A stretch of 64,000 bases of DNA from Microbacterium sp. EYE_78 (GCF_023149035.1 NZ_JAHXMY010000003.1:62001-126000), one strand, 5' to 3'. Positions 46,114 through 55,866 are shown, numbered from the stretch's first letter. The notes: generated by a model not told the origin, from the letters alone. Program-made: numbers and translations.

Positions 46114-46185
46114 GTCCTCCAGCGTAGGGCGGTCGCGCAGCCGTCATCAGCCGGAAAGCGACCCGAACGGGCTGCGCGGGTGAGT

Positions 46186-46218
46186 GTTCACCGTGTCGGC
46201 ACCGACCGTTAACCTTGG
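46186..46218 (+). promoter_or_regulatory. PHO-box-like repeats between senX3 and phoU
   Basis: Three 11-mers begin with GTTCACC (46186), CGGCACC (46197) and GTTAACC (46208). The spacing is exactly 11 nt. They read towards phoU, 74 bp before its start, and lie about 60 bp upstream of the senX3 -10 box. Confidence 0.6.
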
Positions 46219-46291
46219 CGCGGGAGGATCGCCGACGTCTCCGCGCGACAGCTCGCGCCCGTCACCCGCCCGCACGAAGAGAAGGTGCTCC

Positions 46292-46963
46292 ATGCGCGAA
46301 GTGTTCCATCAGTCCCTCGAGGACGTGCAGACCCGTCTCGTCGAGATCTCCGACCTCGTCGCCGTCGCCATCGAGAAGGCGACCCGCGCCTTCGGCACGA
46401 GCGACGTCGCCCTCGCCGAGGACGTCATCGACAACGACCAGGTGATCGACGACAAGGCCATCGAGCTCGACGAACTCGCGATCGAGATCCTCGCCCGCCA
46501 GCAGCCGGTCGCGCGCGACCTCCGCATCGTCGTCGCCGCCCTGCGCGTGAGCGCGTCGCTCGAGCGCATGGGCGACATCGCCGAGCACATCGCTCAGCTG
46601 ACCCGCATGCGCTTCCCGGAGCGCGCGGTGCCGAAGGGACTCAAGAGCACCTTCGCGAAGATGGGCGAGATCGACACCGAGGTCGCCCGCACCCTCGCGG
46701 ATCTGCTCCGCACCGAGGACCTTTCGCTGGCCGAGAAGCTCCACAACCTCGACGACGAGCTCGACGCCCTCCACCTCTCGGTCTTCGAGAAGGTGCTCAG
46801 CGACAACTGGCAGGGCGAGGCATCCGCCACCGTCGACGCCACCCTCGCGTCCCGGTACCACGAGCGCTTCGGCGACCACGCCCTGTCTGTCGCGAAGAAG
46901 GTCTCGTACCTCGCGACGGGCACGTGGTCGGCCGACCTCGAAGGCGCCGACGCCGAGGTCTGA
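46292..46963 (+). CDS. phoU: Phosphate signalling protein PhoU
   Basis: A 223-residue all-helical protein with two PhoU repeats (about 10-105 and 115-215). Each has metal-site residues, e.g. LERMGDIAEHIAQL and RYHERFGDHALSVAKKV. PhoU links the Pst transporter to the sensor kinase and represses the response when phosphate is ample. Here it is separated from pstSCAB by 9 kb but is divergent from senX3, an arrangement also known from other actinobacteria. GAAGGTG precedes the ATG. Confidence 0.96.
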   Translation: MREVFHQSLEDVQTRLVEISDLVAVAIEKATRAFGTSDVALAEDVIDNDQVIDDKAIELDELAIEILARQQPVARDLRIVVAALRVSASLERMGDIAEHIAQLTRMRFPERAVPKGLKSTFAKMGEIDTEVARTLADLLRTEDLSLAEKLHNLDDELDALHLSVFEKVLSDNWQGEASATVDATLASRYHERFGDHALSVAKKVSYLATGTWSADLEGADAEV

Positions 46964-46984
46964 TCACTCCGGAGCCTGCACGAA

Positions 46985-47020
46985 GAAGAGAGCGGATGCC
47001 GGTCGGCATCCGCTCTCTTC
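46985..47020. terminator. Bidirectional terminator between phoU and gpmA
   Basis: A perfect 16-bp stem (46985-47000 and 47005-47020) with a 4-nt loop. The upper stem consists of two inverted copies of the over-represented word GGATGCC/GGCATCC. Confidence 0.8.
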
Positions 47021-47038
47021 GTTCCCCGGCGTGCGGGG

Positions 47039-47788
47039 TTACTTCTTGCCCTGCGACGCGACCGCGGCGGCGCCGGCGGCGGCGGCCTCGGGGTCGAGGT
47101 ACTGTGCCGGCTCGAGCGGCGTCAGGTCCTCGCCGAGGCGGTAGACGAGGGGGATGCCGGTCGGGATGTTCAGGGCGGCGATGTCGTCGTCGCTGATGCC
47201 GTCGAGATGCTTCACCAGCGCGCGCAGCGAGTTGCCGTGCGCGGCGACGATGACGGTCTTGCCGGAGCGGAGGTCGGGGACGATCTCGTTCTCCCAGTAG
47301 GGCAGCAGCCGGTCGATCACGATCGCCAGCGACTCGGTGCGGGGCACGTCGCCGTCGATGTCGGCGTAGCGCGGGTCGGCGATCTGCGTGTAGGGGTCGT
47401 CGTCGGCGATGTCCGGCGGCGGCACGTCGAACGAACGGCGCCACAGCATGAACTGGTCCTCGCCGAACTCGTCGAGGGTCTGCGCCTTGTCCTTGCCCTG
47501 CAGGGCGCCGTAGTGACGCTCGTTCAGGCGCCACGAGCGCTTGACCGGGATCCACAGGCGGTCGGCCGCGTCGAGCGCGATGTTCGCGGTCTGGATCGCA
47601 CGCGACAGCAGCGACGTGTGCAGGATGTCGGGCGTCAGGCCGGACTCCTTGATCAGCTCGCCGCCGCGCTGGGCCTCGGCCTTGCCCTGATCGGTGAGAC
47701 GGACGTCCACCCAGCCGGTGAACTGGTTGGACTTGTTCCATTCGCTCTGACCATGGCGGAGGAGGATCAACGTGTAGGGGGCTGTCAT
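47039..47788 (-). CDS. gpmA: 2,3-bisphosphoglycerate-dependent phosphoglycerate mutase
   Basis: A 249-residue glycolytic enzyme interconverting 3- and 2-phosphoglycerate. The phospho-His motif [10 protein letters not shown] is at the N-terminus, the second His motif is [14 protein letters not shown], and the conserved Glu is in [11 protein letters not shown]. The C-terminus is Ala-rich. On the minus strand TAGGAT (47796-47801) lies 7 nt before the ATG (leaderless). The neighbourhood gpm, senX3, regX3 is conserved with mycobacteria, here with phoU inserted on the other strand. Confidence 0.96.
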   Translation of the reverse strand: MTAPYTLILLRHGQSEWNKSNQFTGWVDVRLTDQGKAEAQRGGELIKESGLTPDILHTSLLSRAIQTANIALDAADRLWIPVKRSWRLNERHYGALQGKDKAQTLDEFGEDQFMLWRRSFDVPPPDIADDDPYTQIADPRYADIDGDVPRTESLAIVIDRLLPYWENEIVPDLRSGKTVIVAAHGNSLRALVKHLDGISDDDIAALNIPTGIPLVYRLGEDLTPLEPAQYLDPEAAAAGAAAVASQGKK

Positions 47789-47829
47789 GCCCGCAATCCT
47801 ACCGGCGCCCGGGGTGCGATCATGGGGGC

Positions 47830-48660
47830 ATGACGCGCGCCGAGCCCGTCGTCGGACAGGTCACCCGGGGCACGACGAACACCAACCGGCTGCGCCGCGT
47901 CGACCGCTGGATCGCGCGGCATCCGGTGCTGCGGCGCACCGCCGATCCGCTCGTCGTCGACCTGGGCTACGGCGCCAGCGGCGTGACGGCCTTCGAGCTC
48001 GAGGCGCGCCTGCGCCGCACCCGCGCCGACGTCGAGGTGCTCGGCCTCGAGATCGAACCGGCCCGGGTCGACCGTGCGAACCGGCAGCTGGAGGCGATCC
48101 GGGCAGGCGGCGCGAGCTTCGACCCCGACGCCCGGGTGTCGTTCGCCCGCGGCGGCTTCGAGGTGCCGGTGGCGGGCGGGCGCCGGCCCGCCGTCATCCG
48201 CGCGTTCAACGTGCTGCGCCAGTACGACGAAGCCGACGTCGCAGGCGCCTGGCGGCGCATGACGCAGCGTCTGCAGCCGGGCGGCATGCTCGTGGAGGGC
48301 ACGTGCGACGAACTGGGTCGCATCTCGACGTGGATCGAGGTGGGGTCGGATGCCGCACCCCGCTCGCTGACCATCTCGCTGCGTCTCGCGGGTCTGGATT
48401 CCCCCGCGGTCGCCGCCGAACGGCTGCCCAAAGCCCTCATCCATCGGAACGTGCCGGGCGAACGCGTCCACGACGCCCTCGCCGCCCTCGAACGGGAGTG
48501 GACGCGTGCGGCCCCGGCATCCGCCTTCGGTCCGGTCCAACGCTGGCGCGCCGCCCTCGACGCGATGGCCTCGGACGGGTGGCCGGTGGCCGGACGGTCG
48601 CGGTGGCGGCTCGGTGAGGTCACCCTGCCGTGGGAGTCCGTCGCGCCGGTCGGCGACTGA
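47830..48660 (+). CDS. Class I SAM-dependent methyltransferase, substrate unknown
   Basis: A 276-residue protein. The SAM-binding motif I is [21 protein letters not shown] (about 41-61), with the acidic residue ending beta-2 in [14 protein letters not shown] and a motif near [16 protein letters not shown]. The C-terminal third (180-276) is an unusual extension ([23 protein letters not shown]). It starts with an ATG without a good ribosome-binding site, 42 nt from the divergent gpmA. The methyl acceptor is not predictable. Confidence 0.82.
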   Translation: MTRAEPVVGQVTRGTTNTNRLRRVDRWIARHPVLRRTADPLVVDLGYGASGVTAFELEARLRRTRADVEVLGLEIEPARVDRANRQLEAIRAGGASFDPDARVSFARGGFEVPVAGGRRPAVIRAFNVLRQYDEADVAGAWRRMTQRLQPGGMLVEGTCDELGRISTWIEVGSDAAPRSLTISLRLAGLDSPAVAAERLPKALIHRNVPGERVHDALAALEREWTRAAPASAFGPVQRWRAALDAMASDGWPVAGRSRWRLGEVTLPWESVAPVGD

Positions 48661-48666
48661 GACCCG

Positions 48667-49761
48667 TCAGACCCGCGGCAGGATCGCCCTGGCCTCGGCG
48701 GGGGTCATCCCCGTCGCGCACAGCAGATCGGTGGCGAGGGGCCGGAGCGCACTGATCAGGGTCTGGTCGCCGAGCGAGCCGTCGGGTACGAGCGCGATCG
48801 GATCGAGCCGCGCTGCCGCGGCCGTCAGGGTCTCGCGGGCGGCGGGCTCGAGGGAGATGTCGTGCAGCGATGCGGCGAGCAGGTCGGCTCCGCGTGAGAG
48901 GTCGGCGAGCAGATCGGCGGCGAGCTCCCGCTCGCTGCCGTCGTCGGAGAGGTAGACCGCGCGTCGCGCCACAACGCGGAGGTTGCGCACGGCCAGGTCC
49001 ATGCTCGTCCGGATGCGGTCGTGGCGTTCGAGCTCGTGCCGCTGGCGACGCGTGAAGGGCGAGATGCGGGCGATGGCGAGGCCGGATTCGACGGAGGTGC
49101 GCCACGCGTCGACGAGCCCCTGCAGCTCGCGCGCCTTCTCGAGTCCGCGTTCGGAGCGCATCCGGCTGCCGCTGCGCAGCCCCTGCACGACGGTGCCGGC
49201 GGCGCCGCCGAAGGCCGTGAACAGCTCCGCCGCGTCCGTCAGGGCCGTCCGCAGGGGGCTCCGCGGGATGAGCGCGGTCACCAGGAGCGCCATGGCGCCG
49301 CCGATCGTCGCGTCGATGAGACGCAGGAGCGGCACCTGCGTCGGCACGATCACGACGATGATCGACTGGATGGCGGCGGCGATCGCGAAGGCCGGCTGCG
49401 GCGAGACGAAGCGCGCGATCGCCAGGCTGCATGCGAGCGTGACCGCCAGCTGCCACCAGCCGCTCCCCGCCGTCAGCACGACGATCTCGGCGACGAAGAC
49501 GCCGAGGATCATCCCGATGACCGTCTCGAGGACCCGCCTCGGGCGCGCGTCGCGCACGAGCCCGAGGCTCGAGATCGTGACGGTCGCGGCGATCAGCGGC
49601 GCGGGGTGCCCGAATCCGTAGTGCGCGATGGAGAACGCGGCGGTCGCTGCCACGACGAGCTGCAGGATCGCCGGGAGCGACGCCCGCATCCGACCCCAGC
49701 CTTCGCGCGGATAGCGGCGGGTGGCCGGCACCGGCGCAGTGGGCGGCGGGTCGGTCACCAC
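48667..49761 (-). CDS. FUSC-family (aromatic acid exporter-like) membrane protein
   Basis: A 364-residue protein. The N-terminal half has six hydrophobic helices (about 25-165) with the FUSC features LVRDARPRRVLETVIGMILGV and PQPAFAIAAAIQSIIVV. The C-terminal half is a soluble helical cytoplasmic domain (185-364, ELQGLVDAWRTSVESGLAIARIS). FUSC proteins include the p-hydroxybenzoic acid efflux component AaeB. The start is 3 nt past the ygfZ stop on the same strand, so it is the distal gene of that operon. Confidence 0.85.
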   Translation of the reverse strand: MVTDPPPTAPVPATRRYPREGWGRMRASLPAILQLVVAATAAFSIAHYGFGHPAPLIAATVTISSLGLVRDARPRRVLETVIGMILGVFVAEIVVLTAGSGWWQLAVTLACSLAIARFVSPQPAFAIAAAIQSIIVVIVPTQVPLLRLIDATIGGAMALLVTALIPRSPLRTALTDAAELFTAFGGAAGTVVQGLRSGSRMRSERGLEKARELQGLVDAWRTSVESGLAIARISPFTRRQRHELERHDRIRTSMDLAVRNLRVVARRAVYLSDDGSERELAADLLADLSRGADLLAASLHDISLEPAARETLTAAAARLDPIALVPDGSLGDQTLISALRPLATDLLCATGMTPAEARAILPRV

Positions 49762-49764
49762 GGG

Positions 49765-50841
49765 TCAGCGACGCTGTGAGAGGCGCGGGAGCCGCGGGAC
49801 GGATGCCGCGCGTCCGGCCTCGGGCGGGACGACGACCTCCTGCGCCGCGGCGATGGGACCGTCGGGCCCGTCCACGGTGAGCGCAGCGTCGACGGGTGTC
49901 GATCGCTTGACGATCGCCAGGGCGATCGGCCCCTCCTCGTGATGGCGCGCGACCGAGGTGACGGCGCCGACCTCGGCGCCGCCTGCTCGGACGGGAGCGC
50001 CCTGCTCGGGCAAGTCGGCGTCGGAGCCGTCGAGCTGCAGGGCGACGATGCGGCGGGGCGGGTGGCCGAGGTTGTGCACCTTGGCGACCGTCTCCTGGCC
50101 GCGGTAGCACCCCTTGTCGAGGTGGACGGCGCTGCGGAGCCAGTCGACCTCGTGCGGCAGGGTCCTGCCATCGGCCTCGTTCGATGCGCGCGGTCGCCAC
50201 GCCGCGACGCGGAGCGCCTCGGCGGCGAGTCGGCCGGCGAGCACGCGTTCGCCGCGAGCCGCCTCGGTGACGAGCTCGTCGAGGGCCGCGACCGGGATGA
50301 CGGCCTCCGACCAGTCCCGCTCCCCACCGGGGTGCGGGCTCGCCGGGGCGTAGCCCCAGCCGCCGGGTGCGACGACGGGCCACGGGTCGTGCCAGACAGC
50401 GACCGACGGGAGCGCGTCGACCGCGTCGCGCGTGCCACCCACGACGGCGTACTCCGCCGAGCGGTCCCTCGGGTCGACGCGGAGTCGGAAGCGCATCCTG
50501 GTGAGCCAGGTCAGCAGCCCCGCGGCACGGTCACCGTCGACGATGAGCCAGGTCTGCTCGCCGTCGTCGACGACGGATGCCGCATGCTCGACGTGACCCT
50601 GCGGGTCGAGGACCAGCAGCTCCGTCGATCGTCCGGGCTCGAGGTTCGTCAGCGCCTGCGAGGTGACCGAGTCCAGCCACGACAGCCGGTCCTCGCCGGA
50701 GACGCTCAGGACGGTCCGGTCCGCCAGCGGCGCGAGTGCTCGACCGGACGCCAGGTCGCGCTGCTCGCGCATGGGGTTGCCGAGGTGCTCGAGTCCTCGC
50801 TCGTCCACGACCGCACCCGGGACGGCGCCGAAGTCCGTCAC
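49765..50841 (-). CDS. Folate-binding YgfZ/GcvT-like Fe-S maintenance protein
   Basis: A 358-residue protein of the aminomethyltransferase fold. The family signature KGCYRGQETVAKVHNLG is complete (the YgfZ motif K-G-C-Y-x-G-Q-E), and the N-terminal part has LSVSGEDRLSWLDSVTSQ. YgfZ proteins bind tetrahydrofolate and help repair or assemble certain Fe-S clusters. The GTG start overlaps the stop of the upstream nitrobindin-like gene by 4 nt with GAGGG upstream. The pair is conserved in actinobacteria. Confidence 0.92.
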   Translation of the reverse strand: MTDFGAVPGAVVDERGLEHLGNPMREQRDLASGRALAPLADRTVLSVSGEDRLSWLDSVTSQALTNLEPGRSTELLVLDPQGHVEHAASVVDDGEQTWLIVDGDRAAGLLTWLTRMRFRLRVDPRDRSAEYAVVGGTRDAVDALPSVAVWHDPWPVVAPGGWGYAPASPHPGGERDWSEAVIPVAALDELVTEAARGERVLAGRLAAEALRVAAWRPRASNEADGRTLPHEVDWLRSAVHLDKGCYRGQETVAKVHNLGHPPRRIVALQLDGSDADLPEQGAPVRAGGAEVGAVTSVARHHEEGPIALAIVKRSTPVDAALTVDGPDGPIAAAQEVVVPPEAGRAASVPRLPRLSQRR

Positions 50842-51443
50842 TGGACCCTCGCCAGCCGGGCCGAGGCGTGCGAGCCCAGCTCGGAGCCGAGGGCGGCGAT
50901 GTCCCACGCCCACAGCAGATGGCCGTCGACGAGGCCGTACATCCGCGTGGCCGCAGCGTAGGGCTTGGCGCCGGAGGGCCGGACGATGGCATCCGTCGCG
51001 ATGTCGATCCGCGGCCCGCGCACCTGCCCGAGGTAGAGCTCGCTGATGCCGTCGGAGTGCACGAGCGCGACCTCGATCTCGAAGCCCGCGCCGTCGACGC
51101 GGAGTGCCTCGACGTCGTCGACCGTTCGCGCCGTCTCCCGCGGGGCGAGGGCGGGAAGCAGGGCAGGACCCGCGTCGGCGTCGGTCGCGGGCCGGGACAG
51201 GCGCCAGTACCCGGTCTCGGCGACGAGGTCGCGGCGATGACCGTCGGCATCCTCGAACCAGGCGGTCGCGGCGTAGTTCAGCGCGTCCCCGCCGTCATGG
51301 CTGAAGCTGACGCGGTGCGTGAATTCGCCCGACATCGTCCGGCCCTGCGCGTCGTACTCGAGGACGCCGGTGCCCTCCCAGACGCCGAGGAGCCAGGAGA
51401 GCGGGACGAGATCGGCCGGGAGGTCGGTCGGCAGCTCGATCAC
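50838..51443 (-). CDS. Nitrobindin-like (FABP/THAP4-type) heme-binding beta-barrel protein
   Basis: A 201-residue protein with the barrel motif GVWEGTG (GxWxGxG, residues 20-26), a conserved NYAATAWFED and a late TRMYGLVDGHLLWAWDIAA segment. Nitrobindins bind ferric haem and isomerise peroxynitrite. The axial His of true nitrobindins near the C-terminus is uncertain here (candidate in DGHLLWAWD), so haem binding should not be assumed. It is co-translated with ygfZ and preceded by a 37-codon gene. Confidence 0.87.
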   Translation of the reverse strand: MIELPTDLPADLVPLSWLLGVWEGTGVLEYDAQGRTMSGEFTHRVSFSHDGGDALNYAATAWFEDADGHRRDLVAETGYWRLSRPATDADAGPALLPALAPRETARTVDDVEALRVDGAGFEIEVALVHSDGISELYLGQVRGPRIDIATDAIVRPSGAKPYAAATRMYGLVDGHLLWAWDIAALGSELGSHASARLARVQ

Positions 51444-51447
51444 GGGG

Positions 51448-51561
51448 TCAGCGCTGGCCGCGGTAGAGGTTCCAGATCACGACGCCGGACACGAACGCGA
51501 TCGCGAGCGATGCGAGGCCGAGCAGCCCGACGAAGAAGAGTTCGAGTGCGACGAGGTCCAT
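51448..51561 (-). CDS. Very small single-helix membrane protein
   Basis: A 37-residue frame, MDLVALELFFVGLLGLASLA continuing IAFVSGVVIWNLYRGQR, forms one membrane helix with a positively charged C-terminal end. The stop lies 4 nt upstream of the nitrobindin-like gene. TAAAGT on the minus strand (51568-51573) is 6 nt before the ATG, and GTGGAG also lies there, so it appears to be the first gene of the operon. Codon choice is normal for the genome. The function is unknown. Confidence 0.6.
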   Translation of the reverse strand: MDLVALELFFVGLLGLASLAIAFVSGVVIWNLYRGQR

Positions 51562-51597
51562 GGCTCCACTTTAGCCGCCGCGGGGGGCGACGCGGGC

Positions 51598-51885
51598 TCA
51601 GCCGACCAGCTCGGCGAGCGCGAACCCCGCGCCGATCAGCCCCATGACGACCATCGCCCCCAGCACGCTCGCCGAGATGCGCAGGATGAACCCCTGCGAG
51701 CGGCCGTAGGCCAGCTGCACGGCGAACGAGAGGAAGAAGCAGACGCCGAGACCGACGAGCAGCCACGCGCCGCGCCAGTCAGGCTCGGTGAGGATGCCGA
51801 TGCTCAGCGCCACGACCACGGCGGCGCCCCACACCGCGAGGACGCCCGCGATCCGTTTGCGGGGCACGATCTCGGGGGCGGTCAT
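51598..51885 (-). CDS. Small three-helix membrane protein
   Basis: A 95-residue protein with hydrophobic helices at about 10-30, 38-58 and 70-93 (ISASVLGAMVVMGLIGAGFAL). No domain is assigned. I chose the ATG at MTAPEIVPRKR; an in-frame ATG three codons upstream gives better spacing to nothing obvious, and the GAGGAG site is very close to the chosen start. It is 37 nt upstream of the 37-codon gene on the same strand and may belong to the same operon. Confidence 0.72.
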   Translation of the reverse strand: MTAPEIVPRKRIAGVLAVWGAAVVVALSIGILTEPDWRGAWLLVGLGVCFFLSFAVQLAYGRSQGFILRISASVLGAMVVMGLIGAGFALAELVG

Positions 51886-51971
51886 GCTCCTCATTCTTGC
51901 GCACCCCCGGGCCGGTCGCACGGGGCGGGCCTCGACGACGGCCCCGGCACGGGGTGCCGCGGCGGACGCCC

Positions 51972-51977
51972 TAAGAT
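51972..51977 (+). promoter_or_regulatory. -10 box of glnR
   Basis: TAAGAT, with GGAGGG (52001-52006) and a TTG start at 52013 downstream, gives a leader of about 29 nt. Confidence 0.45.
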
Positions 51978-52012
51978 GAGGACGGTTCCGAGTCCGCATC
52001 GGAGGGTCCCCC

Positions 52013-52699
52013 TTGGCACAGCTGCTCGTTCTGAGCTCCGCCGCCGGCGGCGACTCCGTCCTGCCTTCGCTCGAGCTCCTGAGCCACCGGGTCCGCCAGA
52101 TCCCGGCCGAGGCGGCGCAGCTGGTCAACGCGCCGAGCGCCGACATCGTCTTCGTCGATGCGCGCCACGACCTCGTCGGGGCCAAGTCGCTGTGCAAGAT
52201 CCTCACGACGACCGGTGTCGATGCGCCCCTCGTGCTCGTCGTCACCGAGGGCGGGCTCACCGCGGTCTCCCCCGACTGGGGCATCGACGACGTCGTGCTC
52301 GTGAGCGCCGGTCCCGCCGAGGTCGATGCGCGCATCCGCCTCGCCGTCGGGCGGGTCTCGAAGGAGCAGGTGTCGACCCGCATCCAGACCTCCGGCATCA
52401 CGATCGACGAGTCGTCGTATTCGGCGAAGGTCCACGGCCGGCCGCTCGACCTCACCTACAAGGAGTTCCAGCTCCTGCACTTCTTCGCGACGCACCCCTC
52501 GCGCGTCTTCACGCGTGAACAGCTGCTCAGCGAGGTGTGGGGATACGACTACTTCGGCGGCACCCGCACCGTCGATGTCCACGTCCGTCGCCTCCGCGCG
52601 AAGCTCGGCGATCTCGAGCAGCTCATCGGCACGGTGCGCAACGTCGGCTACCGGTTCAACGTCTACGAGGACGAGCAGCTGCCGGGCACACCCGCCTGA
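52013..52699 (+). CDS. glnR: GlnR-type orphan OmpR-family regulator (nitrogen metabolism)
   Basis: A 228-residue protein. The N-terminal atypical receiver domain matches GlnR of streptomycetes and mycobacteria segment by segment ([38 protein letters not shown]). The Asp49 position is kept, but the full phosphorylation pocket of normal regulators is not. The winged helix (130-225) has [20 protein letters not shown] and [19 protein letters not shown]. It regulates ammonium assimilation and transport genes in relatives. It has no partner kinase, as expected. The TTG start is set by GGAGGG 6 nt upstream. Confidence 0.9.
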   Translation: MAQLLVLSSAAGGDSVLPSLELLSHRVRQIPAEAAQLVNAPSADIVFVDARHDLVGAKSLCKILTTTGVDAPLVLVVTEGGLTAVSPDWGIDDVVLVSAGPAEVDARIRLAVGRVSKEQVSTRIQTSGITIDESSYSAKVHGRPLDLTYKEFQLLHFFATHPSRVFTREQLLSEVWGYDYFGGTRTVDVHVRRLRAKLGDLEQLIGTVRNVGYRFNVYEDEQLPGTPA

Positions 52700-52723
52700 T
52701 CCGGGTGCGTGGCATCCCGCCAT

Positions 52724-52745
52724 GTTCACGCGTACGTCACGCCGC
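52724..52745 (+). promoter_or_regulatory. PHO-box-like repeats upstream of ppk
   Basis: Two adjacent 11-mers begin with GTTCACG (52724) and CGTCACG (52735), 18 bp before the ppk start. The second unit begins with the same seven bases as the middle unit of the pit box (26203). Confidence 0.45.
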
Positions 52746-52762
52746 CCTGCAATGATGTGGGG

Positions 52763-54931
52763 ATGATCGACACCCAGGTTCACGACTCCGGACTGGGCGA
52801 CGCGGACGACGACGACTTCGACGATGTCGTCGAGGCGTACGACTCGCAGCTCCCCGACAGCCGCTATCTCGACCGCGAGCTCAGCTGGCTCGCCTTCAAC
52901 CAGCGCGTGCTCGAGCTGGCCGAGGATCCGAACCTGCCGACGCTCGAGCGCGCGAACTTCCTCGCCATCTTCGCAAGCAACCTCGACGAGTTCTTCATGG
53001 TGCGCGTCGCCGGTCTCAAGCGCCGCATCCTGACCGGCCTCGCCGTTCCGACGAACGTGGGCCGCGCGCCGCTCGACGTCCTCGCCGACCTCGCGACGGC
53101 CGCACACGCCCTGCAGGAGCGCCACGCGGCCGTGTGGTCGGAGCAGGTCCGCCCGTCGCTGGCAGAGGCCGGCATCGAGGTCGTGTCGTGGAAGGACCTG
53201 TCCGACCAGGAGCGCAGCGACCTCTACGACTACTTCTCGGCGCAGGTCTTCCCGGTGCTGATGCCCCTGGCGGTCGACCCGGCGCATCCGTTCCCCTACA
53301 TCTCGGGTCTGTCGCTGAACCTCGCGGTCCGCATCCGCAACGCCCGGACCGGCCGTCAGGAGTTCGCGCGCCTCAAAGTGCCGCCGATGCTCCCCCGCCT
53401 GGTCGAGGTCGCCAAGAACGGCTCGACGGTGCGGTACCTGCCGCTGGAGGAGCTGATCTCCGAGAACCTCGGCGACCTGTTCCCGGGCATGGAGATCCTC
53501 GAGCACCACACCTTCCGCCTCACACGCAACGAGGACGTCGTGATCGAGGAGGACGAGACCGAGAACCTCATCCAGGCCCTCGAGGCCGAGCTCCTCCGCC
53601 GTCGATTCGGGCCGCCGATCCGTCTCGAGATCACCGAGGACATGGACGAGGTCACCCTCGCCCTGCTCCTCGACGAGCTCGACATCACCGACAACGACGT
53701 CTACCGGCTGCCCTCGCCGCTCGACCTGCGCGGGCTGTTCTCGCTCTCGCAGATCGAGCGCCCGGACCTGCGCTACCCCGCGCATGTGCCCAAGACGGCG
53801 ACGCCGTTCCAGCCCGCGGAGCAGAACGGGCGGGCCGACATCTTCGCGGCCATCCGCAAGGAGGACGTCCTCGTCCACCACCCCTACGAGTCGTTCACGA
53901 CGAGCGTCGTCGCGTTCCTGCAGCAGGCCGCCCGCGACCCGCACGTGCTCGCGATCAAGCAGACGCTCTACCGCACCTCCGGTGACAGCCCGATCGTCGA
54001 AGCGCTGATCGACGCCGCCGAGAACGGCAAGCAGGTCCTCGCGCTGGTCGAGGTGAAGGCCCGCTTCGACGAGGCGGCGAACATCGTCTGGGCTCGGAAG
54101 CTCGAGAAGGCGGGCGTCCACGTCGTCTACGGCCTCGTGGGGCTGAAGACCCACTGCAAGCTCCTGCACGTCATCCGCGAGGAGGACGGCGTCCTCCGCA
54201 GCTACAGCCACATCGGCACGGGCAACTACAACCCGAAGACGAGCCGCATCTACGAGGACTACGGCCTCTTCACCGCGAACGAGCAGGTAGGTCGCGACCT
54301 GACGCGCCTGTTCAACGAGCTCAGCGGCTACGCGATCGAGAAGAAGTTCAAGCGGCTGCTGGTGGCTCCCCTGCACCTGCGCAAGGGACTGCTCCGCCGC
54401 ATCGACGCCGAACGCCGCAACGCGCAGGCCGGCAAGCCCGCCTCGGTCCGCATCAAGGTCAACTCGATGGTCGACGAGCAGATCATCGACGCCCTCTACC
54501 GCGCCAGCCAGGCGGGCGTGAAGGTCGACGTCTGGGTGCGCGGCATCTGCTCGCTGCGGACCGACCTGCCGGGCGTCAGCGACAACATCACGGTGCGATC
54601 GATCCTCGGCCGCTACCTGGAGCACTCGCGCATCTTCATGTTCGAGGGCGACGGCGAGCCGCAGGTGTTCATCGGCAGCGCCGACATGATGCACCGCAAC
54701 CTCGACCGCCGCGTCGAGGCGCTCGTGCGGGTGACCGAGCCCGCGCACGTGGGCGAGCTGACCGCGCTGTTCGACCTCGCGATGGCCGACACGACCAGCT
54801 CGTGGCACCTCGGTCCCGAGGGCGAGTGGACGCGTCATCACCTGGATGCCGAGGGCACCCCCCTCGTCGACCTGCAGGAGAAGACCATGTCGCAGGTGCT
54901 CCGTCGGCGCCGCGCGCGGGCGGTGCGATGA
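52763..54931 (+). CDS. ppk: Polyphosphate kinase 1
   Basis: A 722-residue enzyme making inorganic polyphosphate from ATP, reversibly. Domain order: an acidic N-terminal extension (1-40), the N domain ([20 protein letters not shown]), the head domain, and two phospholipase-D-like C domains. These carry the autophosphorylated His ([18 protein letters not shown]) and the second His ([11 protein letters not shown]). All key residues are present. The start is placed at MIDTQV with GGGG upstream. The gene overlaps mutT1 by 4 nt, the same order as ppk1-mutT1 in mycobacteria. Confidence 0.96.
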   Translation: MIDTQVHDSGLGDADDDDFDDVVEAYDSQLPDSRYLDRELSWLAFNQRVLELAEDPNLPTLERANFLAIFASNLDEFFMVRVAGLKRRILTGLAVPTNVGRAPLDVLADLATAAHALQERHAAVWSEQVRPSLAEAGIEVVSWKDLSDQERSDLYDYFSAQVFPVLMPLAVDPAHPFPYISGLSLNLAVRIRNARTGRQEFARLKVPPMLPRLVEVAKNGSTVRYLPLEELISENLGDLFPGMEILEHHTFRLTRNEDVVIEEDETENLIQALEAELLRRRFGPPIRLEITEDMDEVTLALLLDELDITDNDVYRLPSPLDLRGLFSLSQIERPDLRYPAHVPKTATPFQPAEQNGRADIFAAIRKEDVLVHHPYESFTTSVVAFLQQAARDPHVLAIKQTLYRTSGDSPIVEALIDAAENGKQVLALVEVKARFDEAANIVWARKLEKAGVHVVYGLVGLKTHCKLLHVIREEDGVLRSYSHIGTGNYNPKTSRIYEDYGLFTANEQVGRDLTRLFNELSGYAIEKKFKRLLVAPLHLRKGLLRRIDAERRNAQAGKPASVRIKVNSMVDEQIIDALYRASQAGVKVDVWVRGICSLRTDLPGVSDNITVRSILGRYLEHSRIFMFEGDGEPQVFIGSADMMHRNLDRRVEALVRVTEPAHVGELTALFDLAMADTTSSWHLGPEGEWTRHHLDAEGTPLVDLQEKTMSQVLRRRRARAVR

Positions 54932-55866
54932 CCGAGACCGCGGTCTACGCGGCCGGCGGCGTCGTCTGGCGTCTCGTCGAGGGCAAGCTGCACGTCCTGG
55001 CGATCCATCGCACGAAGTACCGGGATCTGACGCTGCCCAAGGGCAAGGTCGATCCCGGTGAGACGCTCGCCGAGACGGCGGTGCGCGAGATCCACGAGGA
55101 GACCGGCATCCGCGTCGCGCTCGGCGTGCCCGTCGGCGTCTCGACCTACCGCCTGCCCAGCAAGCGGAAGAAGATCGTGCACTACTGGAGCGCCGAGGCG
55201 ACCGACGAGGCCATCCGCGCGTCGGCCTTCGTGCCCAATCGCGAGATCGCGGCGATCGAATGGCTCCCGCCGCGCAAGGCGCTCAGCCGGCTCAGCTATC
55301 CGGTCGACATCGAGATCCTCGAGAACTTCCTGCGCCTCGTCGACGACGGGGTGCTCGCCACCTTCCCGATCGTCGTCCTGCGCCACGGCAAAGCGACCCC
55401 GCGGGAGGACTGGAAGGGGAAGGATGCCGATCGCCCCCTCACCGACCGCGGTCGCCGTCAGGCGAAGGCGGTTGTCGGCCCGCTGCGCTCGTTCGGCGTG
55501 CAGCGGGTGGTCTCGAGCGACGCCGTGCGCTGCGTGGACACTGTGGCGCCCCTCGCGAAGGCGCTGCACCGCGACATCCGCCGCACCGAGCTGATCTCGC
55601 AGGATGCCTGGGAGGGGGGCCGCGCGGACCTCCGGAAGGTCGTCGGCAAGCGCGTGCGCGCCGGCAAGCCCGCGGTGCTGTGCTCGCACCGGCCGGTGTT
55701 GCCGGAGCTCATGAGCGAGATCGCGCTGGCCACGGGGACCATGAAGGGCTCGTATCTCGGCAGTGCCTCGTCGCTGGAGACGGGCGGGTTCTCGGTCGTG
55801 CATCTGTCGGCCACGAACCCCGGGTCGGGCATCGTGGCGATCGAGACGCATCCGCCGAAGGTGTGA
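54928..55866 (+). CDS. mutT1: MutT1-like protein: NUDIX hydrolase plus histidine phosphatase
   Basis: A 312-residue two-domain enzyme. The N-terminal NUDIX domain (1-140) has the full box from [20 protein letters not shown] to TGI. The C-terminal histidine phosphatase domain (148-310) has the phospho-His motif LRHGKAT and a later [10 protein letters not shown]. In mycobacteria MutT1 hydrolyses 8-oxo-GTP nucleotides and diadenosine polyphosphates. ATGA overlap with ppk means translational coupling and shared control. Confidence 0.94.
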   Translation: MTETAVYAAGGVVWRLVEGKLHVLAIHRTKYRDLTLPKGKVDPGETLAETAVREIHEETGIRVALGVPVGVSTYRLPSKRKKIVHYWSAEATDEAIRASAFVPNREIAAIEWLPPRKALSRLSYPVDIEILENFLRLVDDGVLATFPIVVLRHGKATPREDWKGKDADRPLTDRGRRQAKAVVGPLRSFGVQRVVSSDAVRCVDTVAPLAKALHRDIRRTELISQDAWEGGRADLRKVVGKRVRAGKPAVLCSHRPVLPELMSEIALATGTMKGSYLGSASSLETGGFSVVHLSATNPGSGIVAIETHPPKV

